Below are positions 35,971 to 47,000 of a stretch of DNA of 64,000 nucleotides, in pieces. Source of the DNA: Mactra quadrangularis. Taxonomy: Eukaryota > Mollusca > Bivalvia > Venerida > Mactridae. The first letter of the stretch is position 1, and each line of letters starts with the position of its first letter. Under the pieces are notes generated by a model. That model was not told where the DNA came from, did not search any database, and worked only from the letters and a program-made list of their open reading frames with translations. A program made the translations under genes and the position numbers. Where the stretch lies: the NCBI GenBank assembly GCA_025267735.1, contig CM046294.1:36797222-36861221 (forward strand), written 5' to 3'.

Positions 35971-38022
35971 TTATATTGTGTTTTCATATGTATTCTCTCT
36001 GTTACTCTCCGCTGGAAAGAAAACAAAACGAAGCTGAGTTTGAAGTAAGTGATATAAAAATATGTGTCTCAATATAAAACCTGTATCCGATAAACAATTA
36101 ATTGTCTGAAACATGCGAGCTTTTATATTATCATTTTAGTCACTATACCTCGAGAACACCTTCATAAAACATTTAGAATAATGTTAATATCATCTGCAAT
36201 TTTAGAAGAAAGAACATAAGAGAAATAAAACATAGAGCCTACGCTGTCTGTGATACATGCCACTTACCATAAGCAACTTGGATATCCAAACCAATTATTT
36301 GATAAGTGAATCAAAATATTATCGAATTATAAACAATCACTTACCATGTGTTATGGTGTCATTTTCTTGAAGAGAGGAATACGGTCTTGAAGGAGAAATG
36401 CCCTGGTTTATCATCTCATATTCATTGTCCCTAAAATATATAATTACATTTGGATATTAAGAATAAGTATTAAGTTTAAAGATAATATCGCTTCGTGCAT
36501 TTTACAAAGGTTTTGGATATCGCGGCAGTCAATATCAATCTCCATTGGAAGGCTAACATCATGTTTAACAAGATAATTACTAAATCTTAGAATATAATTT
36601 CGCCAATTACTAACATTTGTCCTGGAAAAAGAGGCGTATAACGAGAATGGCTGTAGAAAATATGCTTCTCTAATAAATCTTATCAGACGTTGAATTCAAC
36701 AAACACATGCAAATTGTCCTTACCTTTTGATATCATCATATTGAGTAATAGTTGATGGTTCGTTTGCACTTTGATTGGCACTGAAATTTAATGACAAATC
36801 TTAAGCAGGGAATATAACATAATGCAATACAAATAATCTAGTCATAACATTTATTATAAGATGGCAAATACAATAATGTTTAATGCTAAAATATATTACA
36901 ATGTAAAATATTTAATAAATGAAAAATTTGTAGGAAAACATACTGTTAGTGTTGCACATGGAATAAAATTAAACATTAGGTAATCATCCGTTGGCCAACA
37001 CACTATAAAAATATTATGTATTTAATTGATTAAATATAACATTTCATCAATTTTATATCATTCAGTTATTCATAACAGAAAAAAAGATTGTCATATGTTC
37101 AATAATTTACCATATCACCTACCTTTCTGTCTGTTGAAAGTTTTTGGATTTTTTTACATCCTGGATTATAAAAAATATAAACAGGGAAAACGAGCAAACA
37201 TGTTATCGTTCTAAACAACAGTATGAGATTGACAATTAATTTTAAATCGGGTCAATATTTCAGACAAAGCTTTGAAATAACTTAGAAAAAACGGCTAAGC
37301 AATGTTTAAAAATGTTGTTTAATATATTTTGGAAATTCACACAAGAAACGTTATATAAGTATTATAATAAAGACCTTTGCTTGACATTCTTCTACGAATT
37401 AAAATAAAGACAACACTGACAACAGCCACAAGAGCAATTACACCTCCAACGATACCACCAACCATGAAGGCTAGATTTGAAAACTCCTTTGTTGGAGGTT
37501 CTATTGTCTCTTTTTCTGAAATAAAAAATAGAATGGCATAACAAATCAATAACATCAATCACAACTACCAATTCCAAACTATAATCAAATTAAATGTAAA
37601 ACGCTTGTTGTTGTGAGCGAACATAGAGAACATAAAAATATGTATTTGATATGTGTTGATTGTTTATTGAGAACTATATTTATTTAAAGATCTTGTTCCT
37701 GGGTTATAAAAAGTGGACATGTTGCTGACGGCTAAAGTGCCAAAACAAACGGGAGCTAATTATCAGATGTATACAGTACATTATTGTTAATACGATGTTG
37801 ACAATCAGTATACCTTTTGTTTTTGCAATCAAAAGAGACGATTCAGATGAGTTTCCATATTGGTTGGAGACAAGTACTTTAATACAGTAGTTCATATCAT
37901 CCAAATTAGTCAAAGTGTAAATCCGAGTTTGTTCCAAGTCGTCTGATACTGTCTTGTATTTCCAGGAACTCTCGTCTGTAGACTTGTATTGGATATAAAA
38001 TATCTGTGTAGAACCTCCATTT
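35971..38022 (-). CDS. 3' end of a single-pass receptor gene with fibronectin-III, transmembrane and tyrosine-rich tail exons
   Basis: Six exons on the minus strand, all with GT-AG borders: 38022-37814 (partial FN3), 37515-37375 (transmembrane), 37160-37123, 36780-36724, 36431-36345 and 36011-35971 with the stop TAA. The transmembrane segment is a run of Gly/Val/Ile/Ala followed by IRRRM, so the tail is cytosolic. Tail motifs with phosphorylatable Tyr are TITQYDDIK, DNEYEMI, RPYSSL and a C-terminal NTYENTI. Phases agree (1, then 2 and 1 in the last three), except that exon 37160-37123 is one base too long, through an A7 run. The closest layout is an immunoglobulin/FN3 adhesion receptor such as nephrin-like or MEGF/PTK-type receptors, but no family can be fixed from this end alone. 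It is the only host gene in the window, and its upstream exons are not visible. Confidence 0.7.
36345..36780 (-). CDS. two cytoplasmic-tail exons of the receptor gene
   Basis: Exon 36780-36724 (57 bases) encodes ANEPSTITQYDDIK and exon 36431-36345 (87 bases) continues with DNEYEMINQGIS and RPYSSLQE. They join in phase 2, and the second leaves phase 1, which fits the terminal exon at 36011. Tyrosines in acidic or hydrophobic context suggest docking sites for SH2/PTB proteins (inference). Confidence 0.75.
37375..37515 (-). CDS. transmembrane exon of the receptor gene
   Basis: 141 bases, phase 1 at both ends. The acceptor is TTATTTCAG and the donor GCAAAG|GTCTTT. It encodes a short Pro/Thr-rich stalk, a ~23-residue Gly/Val/Ile membrane span and an Arg-rich stop-transfer signal. 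Confidence 0.85.
37814..38022 (-). CDS. membrane-proximal FN3 exon, 5' end lost
   Basis: Reads GGSTQIFYIQYK, then a Trp-Lys-Tyr strand, TRIYTLTNLDD and YCIKVLVSNQYGNS, which are the B to G strands of a fibronectin type III domain. It ends at a donor CAAAAG|GTATAC in phase 1. Just upstream of GGST the frame meets a TAA and no acceptor is visible, so the A-strand half is missing. The junction at about 38022 looks like a break or an insertion; the next 240 bases hold two TCGAGAAAAAAA-type blocks. Confidence 0.7.
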
Positions 38023-40997
38023 TATCGAAAACAATTACACTTCGTGCATGTCGAGAAAAAAACATTACACGAGACAAGCTTTTCTCAATATATTTGATGT
38101 CTTTGTCTTTTCGACAAAAATCTAGACGCAGTACATTGTTGTTATTTCAAACGTCTATGTACTCGTATTACGCATTAATTATTACTTCTTCGTAGGATGT
38201 TTTAGGCAAATCGAGAAAAAAAGACATGACGTGAAACATAAGGTATGTAGAGGACCTGATACCCTTCTGTAATTATGATTTTACATAAAGATTAATATTG
38301 GGAATCAAGTTTTAAACTCTACGAATTGTTTTATTATATATATGCATTAGGTATCTCATGATCAAAATAATATGATAATATCTACTCATAAAGGTTAATT
38401 TGAAATGCATTATGGGATTGTAATAACAAAAAATGCGATTGAAATCAAATCTTGTAGTCTTGTGGTCTTTTTATAGACATGTTTTTTATTCTAAAAATAA
38501 GTCCTAACTTCTATATTCAACACGACGAAATGACAAATAAAATCAAAAGCACATGCCTGATAGAGCGTCTCTTAAAATGCCTATGAAACATCTTGTAGTC
38601 CACCCTCAAATAAGATCATAACGTTATGAGACTCATATTTTTTTATTTATACACTAGCAACTAACGATTAAATATTTACATTGCATTTTTAACAGTGTTT
38701 ATTTATACAACCATTTTGCGGTATCGTTCAAAACTTCCTGTTTTATTCAATAGTGTTTTTGTAGATAGTGTGAATATTTACATTAAAGAAGTATTCATTA
38801 TGAGACGAATGAATGCTTTGATTTGAAACAACAGATTTATTGAGGTCAACCAGAGTAAGAAAAAAACGTACTAAGTTAAAAAATTAAGTCAAACATCTAG
38901 GCCTGTCCAGAAAAATGAGTAGACGGACTGAATCACCGCCGCAATATATTTAGATTTGTCAATGCGTAAACCTATTTTGATGTGCACTGTATGTTCATAT
39001 CATATTTGCTTACTGTTAAAAACAACTGACGTTGTAAAGTAGTATCATATTACATAACCTATACAATGTGTTGATACGGCGTTAAAGCCAACCAAAAAAA
39101 AGATATGCAAGTCACTCGTTAACAGCCAAAAGCGCTGCTAGAACATCCGATTAAAATCACATCAATTTCACAATCATGTAATCCACTGCGTTTGGTGTTA
39201 TTTTTTTCAGTATGTAACTTAAATAGTTTGATGTTACTGTGTTACTGTCGGAGAGAGTTATAATGAGTGTACGTTAGTATCAACTTACATGTACATTTAA
39301 ACATATTAATCTGATCAAATTCATTTACAAGTATTGGTTAATTTGGTTAACTGATAGAAAGATTTATTCCGAGCTTAACTTACTACGTACGTAATTAAAG
39401 TATCATATTTGTTATGTGGGTTTATACTTTAACGATGAATTATAACTTCTTGAACATGTAACACGATTCTATAATTGTGTCGAGTTCAATTGTATAAGAT
39501 TGTACACTAGCTGATATCCATAAATATTTGAAAATAATTAAGTCAGATTTTTGTTTAAAGGGATATGCATGCAAATTACTGTACCAAAAGTATAGGGCCA
39601 AGTGTAGTATTAAGGACGTAAGAAATCACTTACTCGTAACTTTTTTCACCTATAATATTCAACTGAACGCGTTAAAACGTGTGATGTGGCATACACATTG
39701 TTGAACACGAAAGTAGGATACTGAAGGAATCAACAAGCAATTAATAGATTTGTTTTATGTCGTACTTGCTAAAATTTAACATTTTCATTGGCTTTTTTTT
39801 TGTCGTTTCGACATTCTTAGGCGGTTAGGATATAGTTTTAATAAAAATATACTACAGTTGCACAATAACAAACTCTAGTATCTTCTCATCAGTAAATGTA
39901 TATTTTAACACTAATCTATTTTAGCTAACTTGACCCAAGTGGGTCTGGTAAGGAAACATCCAAAAAATAACTAGAAAATAAAGAAACATTCTGCCAAATG
40001 ATATTACAGTGTGACGGTTGCATTCACAGTTATAAAAAATGTAAATCAAAATCAGGAAAGATGGAGTTGAACTTTTGCCTTGCAATTCCTTTAATGTATA
40101 TCCCGTTTAAACTGTTATGTTTGAATCTTCAAAAAGTGAGTTCTCTTGAATACATCTTAGTGTTTTTTATAGTCAAAAAATGGCTTGTTACCATTTTATT
40201 ATTTTTGTAAATTGGCTTGAATATATCATCAAATTTTTTATCTAGACAAAATATGATAAACCTATTTATTGTAGTAACCTTGTTAACTGTTTTTTACGTA
40301 GCAGGTCAGATATTAGCGCTTTTCGAACCTGAATTAACTTTATTGTAACGAAAATAATTGAAAAACAGTGCATATTAACGATATGGTAACTTGTTTTGTA
40401 CATATAACATCACCACATTGAGGCAAACTGGGCTTTAGGCTTTTCTGACTCTTGCTAATTTTCGGTGACAACCTTAATTAAATTTGAATAAATAAAGAAA
40501 ACAAATCATGATTACTATGTAACAGTTATTATGCATTGCTTTTTTGTTTTATCGTACACATTTTCTAAATTATTTCTGACTTAGGTGTTTTTAAAGTTCG
40601 TCATATTAAAACTAAGCATGGCGTCATTTTCAGACATACATGTACATATTTGGTTTAAAAGAATGAAGTAACTCTAATAGATTGGGTGCATTTAGCGCTA
40701 TGATTTTTAAATTAAAACGCAAAAGACGATCATATCCAGGTAGATAAAATGTTAATTATTTTAACATAAACTATTCATATCGTGGAAAAATATGAGAATA
40801 TATCTAAAATCTTGTTAACATTCAGCTAGTTAATGAGGTAAATAATTAATAAATTATTATTTCTTGAGTTATCGTTACTGAATTTATATTATTTTAATTT
40901 TCTTAATTAAGACTGTATCAGCGTACGTTCAAATACTGTTAAATAACGTGTTTTATGAATACATAATTGTTTAATTAAATGCATTATTAATATACAT
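38023..40997. other. spacer, no gene seen
   Basis: No further FN3 or Ig exon was recognised. It contains a SINE tail fragment at 39053-39110. Confidence 0.45.
39053..39110 (+). mobile_element. SINE family B tail fragment
   Basis: CATAACCTATACAATGTGTT, GATACGGCGTTAAAGCC and an A-rich end match the tail of the copy at 11189. Head and body are absent. Confidence 0.65.
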
Positions 40998-41306
40998 AGC
41001 CGCTCAGTTAGCTCAGTTGGTAGCACGCACGCCTACTGATCTCGGGTCGTAGGTTCGATTACCGGGCGGGGCATACTTTCAATGAGCTTGGTCATGAAAT
41101 TAGTTCTACGGAAATTCTTCCTCCTACCAAAGGTTTTTAATTATGTAGGGCAGTTGTCAGTCACTGACGATTGTATGCGCTTAGTATTTGGTTAACAGTT
41201 AAATCCAGAGATTTAGCCTTTCCAGAAGGAGTGAGTTGATTGACTGACCTGTACAATGTATTGCTATGACGTTAAACCAAACAAACAACCAAACAAACAA
41301 AAGATG
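40998..41306 (+). mobile_element. tRNA-derived SINE, family B, full length
   Basis: A box TAGCTCAGTTGGTAGC, B box GGTTCGATTACC, body with ATGTAGGGCAGTTGTCAGTC, TTTCCAGAAGGAGTGA and a (CAAA)n tail. The target duplication is not clear. Confidence 0.85.
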
Positions 41307-42123
41307 TAAATGTAATTGTAATCAGACAATTTAGTATTAATTTAAAGGTAGATATGATATCATGTTAAACTTCTATGAAACAGTTAAAGCGGTATTGTGA
41401 TAGGGTACCATTTAAAAAGAATGGAAAATGAAGTAATGATTGGTTTTGTACATTTTGTTTCGCAGTATTTTGGTTAAGTTATGTGTTTTACTCATTTCTA
41501 AGTTAGCTATGAACATACAAATCAAACTTTGTACTTAATTCTTTTCCAAACTCTTGATTTTACACTTACAATGTTTAATGTTCGTAAATAGAATTGACTG
41601 GCACTTGCTAGTATTACATCTGAATAATAACAAAGAGTAATGAGTTTAGAGTCTATTATATATTAGCATTTTGTTTTGCTTGAGCCCCAGTTGCAACTGT
41701 TAGCAAAAAAGTGATTTGTTTAAACATTAAACAATATAAAAAACATAAAATACGTTTACATTTTGAAAGTATTACTTCTTTACATGAATACCTAAAGCTA
41801 AATGATATAAAAAATAAATACGTTTGTATACCAATGAGCATATTGTCTTTATGTATATATTTATATAAATATAACGGGTCTTTTCAAATTAGCATGCCTT
41901 AACAATAGTAAACAAAGAGATCAATAATCAATCTTTTTTCTATAATCGAATTGGATTGGGAGTTAAATAAAACATATTTTATAAAGAAAATCGGTGAATA
42001 AAACAAGGAAGTCTAAGTTCATAATTTTGATTTTGACTTAAATGTAAACACACTCTGATGCATAATTTGAAGAAAAAAATCGGAACGTCCATATGACTCC
42101 TATATTGCACTTTATCGACCCAT
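41307..42123. other. AT-rich spacer, no gene seen
   Basis: Short frames on both strands at 41656-41902 are unsupported. Confidence 0.45.
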
Positions 42124-42133
42124 CTTTTGATTT

Positions 42134-42434
42134 TATTTTTATACTGTTTTTTAATATTGGTTTAAACACCGTGTCAACACAATTTTAGGTCATTTACGGC
42201 GTCCAGCGCACCTAACTTACCTTTCCTGGACCCTTGGATATAACTAGTACTCACCTACCCTTTCCAAAGGCCGGTAACTTCTTCATATATCTTATTAATG
42301 GAGGAAAATTGACGGCATTTTCGATTTTTCATGGATGGTTATAACCTTCCCGGCTGGAATTCGAACCCGTACCTCATTCGAGACACGAAATTTCAAACCC
42401 CGGAGCGTTACCAACTGCGCCACTGACCCGGGTT
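42134..42434 (-). mobile_element. tRNA-derived SINE, family A, full length, with target duplication
   Basis: The head is at the right (B box near 42357-42370, A box near 42405-42420) and the body and GACACGGTGTT-type tail run to the left. CTTTTGATTT is repeated at 42124-42133 and 42435-42444. The 76-codon frame across it is a by-product. Confidence 0.82.
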
Positions 42435-42580
42435 CTTTTGATTTAAAAGTTCCAAAATATACATGACATATTATATAAAATGTATGTAACCTAGTTTTAC
42501 GGCTTTTATGTATTTGTGTAGTCAAGGCTGGGAGTTTAGTCGATATGCACTCGGTGACCCCACTCTATATTCTATATAAA

Positions 42581-42780
42581 GCCGCCATCTTGGATGAGGT
42601 AAAAATGAGGGAATTTTCGAACCCGCTCTGGCGTAACAGTTTAACTCGAGCAGACGACGTTTTTCCCGCCTTTTAAATTTTCCGATATCCCGCCACTACA
42701 TGGACGCTGCCATTTTGGTATAAAGTTCAAACTCTGTAACAGGCGACAGGTTTCAATTATCCTATAGTCCGCCATTTTAG
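42581..42780. promoter_or_regulatory. three YY1-like motifs
   Basis: GCCGCCATCTTGG (42581-42593), GCTGCCATTTTGG (42706-42718) and TCCGCCATTTTAG (42768-42780) all resemble the YY1 consensus CCGCCATNTT on the same strand. They lie outside any recognised gene, near the edge of the Polinton remnant. Function is inferred from the motif only. Confidence 0.4.
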
Positions 42781-43186
42781 CATATATTTACAACGCCATC
42801 CAACAGATAATTATAAACTTAATACGTTTGATTAGAATGTCATAATAGCTCCATCTTATACCTGCTGGTGGTATTTTAAACTATATCAATGATCATACGT
42901 GAAGTAAAGCAGACGCAGTTGTAACCTCCAATGGTTTATACTACTACTAATACTACAGGCCACATAGTGTACGGTTGCTTAAGGTCATTGGAGGTCAAGT
43001 ATCTTTCTTTTGCATATAAACACAATTATAAATAACAAAACTATTGACAGAAATAACAAGAGACATTTAAAGAACATACATTTTATTTACACTTCTACAA
43101 CAGCAAGCTCTATATACATAAACAATAATATACAATTATCAACAAAATCAGTTAAAGGATTGTAATAACATGTACAAAAACAGAAT

Positions 43187-44798
43187 TTATATTCCATAGG
43201 GTACAGTATGATAGTCCTCTTTGATCACTCTTTCATTGAACACCATCTTATAGTCCTTAGTTCACGCTTGGTAATTATATGTCCAATTGAACGATTTCTA
43301 GCAATTTTGTGCTCGTTTACTACGGTAACACACTAACTGTCTTTTCATGTAACCATGTCCTTACATGATCACCTTTGTGCTTAGACCGGTTGATTAGCTG
43401 ACTGCATTGAAGACATCTGTAATACATCAAACAGGTAGATTTTCCCTTCTCGGATTTCTTGAGATGAAGGCCAAAACATGCTTGGTGTGTGAACGTACGG
43501 TTACATAAGCCTCAATGTTGCCAGTGCTCTTCCTTGTTGGTGTGTAAATGGCAGCAAAAATGACAATGGTTATTACATACAGGTCTTTCCTTATGCTGAT
43601 TACCTTTTTTGCACTCCATACAAAAATAGCTCCGGTTAAAAAATCCAGTCATAGTTGTAATGACGTCAAAATGACTATTATGCAGATACAAATAATGCAG
43701 GATACCACTCTCAGGACCGCTGTATACGATACCATTGAAATGATCTTTTGACAATACAATAAGTTAGTACATCGGTAGAACAGCTTGAAATTGTTTCACC
43801 TCCTCTAGGACACTTCATTGTAAATGAACGTTAGCTTTTTGGTGTAACTGTTCAGCCAATACTTTATGAAGTTTATATCCTCTCCGTATGTTGTTCCATT
43901 GAGGGTGGTTTTCATGACGAGCAATGGCTGTCACGATGGCCCTTGCGCTACATAATTCGTCTTCATTTTTGATCTGGATAATGCATTTCTTGTTCTCTAG
44001 CATTTTTGAAATGTCTATAATCGGTTTCTTATATCCGCTTACCGGAGGCATATGTACATGAACTAACTCCATACCAAACGTTTCATCAACCACAAATTGT
44101 TCGTAGGATTGTAACACTCTTTCAATCTCGGAAAGAATACGATCAACTGTCATCTCAGATTTTCTCATAAATGGTAGTACAATGGGAATGTCCAGTCCAG
44201 GATTATCCATGGAAACTTCCTGAAACATGGTCTTCAAATAACTTAAATTGTTAGGCAAATCACTTATTTCGGCCGGATCATTGATGTTTATTTTGTAATA
44301 GGTAGCTGAGGTTTTAAACTTTTCAATGTGTTTTTCAGCCACTTTACTTATGTCCAAACTTCTATGTTTATTTTCCTCCAATTTACTTTTTTTCATTGGA
44401 CCACCACCTTCTTGATTTTCTTGTGCTCGCTTTTCAGCTCCCCACCCATGTTCTTGTCTTAGATGCCTGTTGATAGCATCCTCGCTAATAAAAGGTTTCA
44501 AACGCTCTGTATAGTGTTGAGTGGTTGGACTATCGTGCTTCTTCTGGTGCCTCTCTAAATTGTCCTTCCTGTTAAACACCTTCTTACAACTCGAGCATGT
44601 AAACTTCTGCCAGTGGTTCTCAATTCTTCGATGTTGGAGTAACTGACTGAGTGTAGGGAAACTAGCGCCAAATGTTCGCACTGGTAAGAATGCATTGTGA
44701 ATTCTGAAAAAAGAATAAAATCGTATAACTCTCGATGTTATATAGTCATAAAAATGGTTTAAAATTTTACAAAATTTATCATCATGAAAATATTGCAA
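43187..44798 (-). pseudogene. Maverick/Polinton protein-primed DNA polymerase B remnant
   Basis: The best open part is 44798-43815. It begins with a partial finger (LSQLLQHRRIENH), then CSSCKKVFNRKDNLERHQKKH and an HLRQEH segment, a basic linker, and a long region including MELVHVHMPPVSGYKK and KKCIIQIKNEDEL. Such a Zn-finger/linker/IQIKN arrangement is what I know from the N-terminal half of molluscan Polinton polymerases. A second open piece (43754-43512) and a closed stretch to ~43300 carry the next Cys/His-rich part. After only ~40 bases comes what looks like the C-terminal end (stop at 43187-43189), so the exonuclease and polymerase core seem to be deleted. An acceptor-like TTTTTTCAG near 44705 hints at a 5' intron. 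Dead copy. Confidence 0.6.
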
Positions 44799-45107
44799 TT
44801 AATAAAGTCTCAGTCTTAGACCATCAGGCGTAAGAACAGTACAGACAGTCAGGACTATATAAAAACCAGACAAGACTACATGAACTTTCGAAATATACCT
44901 TACTTGTTTTACTCCAAATATTTCTGAATGAACGTCCGATCGTTACGACTGTCAGAATTGAAATTATCTTTGGACTTACTACAAGCCCCTCTTACATTCA
45001 ATCATGTAAGTGAACGCATTTGATTGGTTGAAAGTATAAACAATTTGTATAAATAGAGACCACTAGTGTCATCTTTTCATTTGAACGTTAGTCATCAGAG
45101 AGTGAAC
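44799..45107. promoter_or_regulatory. divergent intergenic region with TATA box
   Basis: It separates the minus-strand polymerase from the plus-strand ATPase. TATAAATAG at 45048-45056 lies about 52 bases before the plus-strand ATG at 45108, the right place for a core promoter. Another TATATAAAAA is at 44856-44865. No promoter was identified for the minus strand. Confidence 0.5.
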
Positions 45108-46189
45108 ATGGAACGTTTAACGTGTGTGGAGTGTCATCAAGATTTTTCACGGAGGGATGGTATGTTAAGGCATCAAAGATGCAAACATAAAAAACACCAT
45201 GAAGGGTATCCGCAGATCAACGATGCGTATCCTCCGCCGCAGTGCAGCGGAGCGTATCCGCCGCCGCAGTGAAGCGAAGCGTATCCGCCACCGCCGTCTC
45301 CACAGTGCAGCGAAGAGTATCCGCCGCCGCCACAGGTGTGTGAAGCGCCACCGCATAGAATTCCTTTACCGCAACAGGGAACTCATACATCATACGATAG
45401 TATCACTGACCAAGGAACACTTCAACTTAAACACTTTTGGTGGATCCCCAGAGGGATGGTATATTAAGGCATTAAAGATGCAAACATAAAAAACACCATG
45501 AAGGGTATCTGCAGATCAACGAGACGTATCTTCCGCCGCAGTGCAGCGAAGCGTATCCGCCGCCGCCTCCACAGCGCAGCGAAGCGTATCCGCCGCCGCC
45601 ACCGCCACCACCGGTGTGTGGAGCGCCACTCCATATAATTCCTTTACCGCAACGGGGAACTCATACACCATACGATAGTATCACTGACCAAGGAACACTT
45701 CAACTTAAACACCCATTTATCTGTATGGTGAGCGAACCAATGTCTTGCGGAAAAACTTACTTCCTGGTACAATTACTTCGGTCATCCAATATTCAACCGG
45801 TGCCTCAACGTTTTATCTACCTGTACAAGAGTTGGCAACCGTTATATGACGTCATACGGAAGACAGTGGTTCCTCGTGTAGAATTTCTTAAAGGAATCTC
45901 TTTCAACCTATAGAGAGACGACTTTATATATCCCAAAATGAACAACATTATTGTTCTGGATGACATGGCTCTAGAGGCGGCTAAAGATTCCATGGTCACG
46001 GACCTGTTTACGGAAGGCAGTCATCATCGTAATTTGAGCGTCATTGCTTTAAATCAGAACTTGTACTTTAGCAAGGACCCCACACAGAGACATAACTGTC
46101 ATTATCTCATACTGTTCAAAAATCCAATTGACAAGCAACAGGTCATGACCCTGGCCAGACAAATGTACTCTAAATACCCGGGCATCTAA
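45108..46189 (+). pseudogene. Maverick/Polinton packaging ATPase with N-terminal zinc finger and proline-rich region
   Basis: The ATG at 45108 opens a C2H2 finger (CVECHQDFSRRDGMLRHQRCKH). It is followed by Tyr-Pro-rich repeats (AYPPPQCSGAYPPPQ type), then in another frame a FtsK/HerA-type ATPase. Seen there are the degenerate Walker A SEPMSCGKT (45735-45765; the usual Gly is replaced), the linker RFIYLYKSW, Walker B IIVLDD near 45947-45965, and HHRNLSVIALNQN near 46020-46060, the glutamine/asparagine block of this family. The stop is at 46187-46189. The gene is broken by a TGA at 45270, by a tandem duplication (45152-45714), and by a TAG at 45911 before the Walker B part. In Polintons this enzyme is thought to pump DNA into capsids. 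Finger plus proline-rich tract plus ATPase may be one chain. Confidence 0.7.
45152..45714. repeat. ~299 bp tandem duplication inside the ATPase gene
   Basis: GAGGGATGGTAT(G/A)TTAAGGC starts at 45152 and 45451. Both copies run through the Pro-rich CCGCCGCC tract and the ACTCATACA.CATACGATAG block to CTTCAACTTAAACAC. The copies differ by small gaps and by the number of CCGCC units. Confidence 0.85.
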
Positions 46190-46377
46190 TCAGGCACTTT
46201 GAAGAAGCAACCAGTAAACCGTACGGATACTTATAAAGTCAACGACAGCGGATCATCTGCGCATGCGGGCAAATGTGTTAAAAGACGTATGAACAGGAAA
46301 CAGTGATAGTTTTGACCATTCACCGGAGGCAATAAGAGAGAATTCCGACACAAAAAAACGTACCACTAAAATTTATA

Positions 46378-46980
46378 ATGGCACATAACTACAGAAGTGG
46401 GGAGCAGATTGAAGGAAACTTTATAAAAGACGCGAACATGAATTCGTGCGACGATTGTGGAATTATGTTTGAGGATACCCATGACGTACAAAGACACGTC
46501 AAATCTTGGTGTCCCGAAGGAAAAAAAAAGAAAAGTCGAAAATAGCCACGAGGAAGAACCAGCGAGGAAACACCTCCATTAGCGTGGATCAATGATGATG
46601 AGATCCCCAGTAAGAATGAGGAGGCTGATTATCTAGATGATGTACGAGAATATTTCGAACCATTAGTCACCGAAGCTGGACAAAAAACTGAAGACATATG
46701 GACAGAGAAATTTAACGATTATAAGGCAGAATGTCTGACTGAGAAAAAGGCGAGATCCAAAGCGTATAAGTTCACCTTTGACAAAGACAAAGAGGAATTC
46801 TTGAGACTATATTCCGCTTTTCTACTGATAGCCCTTCAACTCGACGATAGTCTAGCGCACAAGAAAATACTGAAACGCATCGTGGAATCGGATATCAATA
46901 ATCCTAAGAAAGCGATCGCACGTGTACTCAAAAAGTACAGTCACTGGTTCGACGACATAAGATTAGACTACAGAGAGTGA
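46378..46980 (+). pseudogene. Polinton-associated zinc-finger protein of unknown role
   Basis: 200 codons from the ATG at 46378 to the TGA at 46978-46980, with one in-frame TAG at 46543-46545. The start encodes a finger-like CDDCGIMFEDTHDVQRHVKSWC (4-residue Cys spacing, then His and Cys). The rest is a charged helical domain with YLDDVREYFEPLVTEAG and a basic end (KAIARVLKKYSHWF). It lies between the ATPase and integrase genes. I do not recognise a named family. DNA or protein binding is inferred from the finger. Confidence 0.5.
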
Positions 46981-47000
46981 CGTTAGCACGGACGATGACG

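Noticed and set aside
45165..45356. Arg/Leu-rich frames on both strands in the CCGCC tract
   Set aside because: Shadows of the Pro/Tyr-rich repeat of the ATPase gene.
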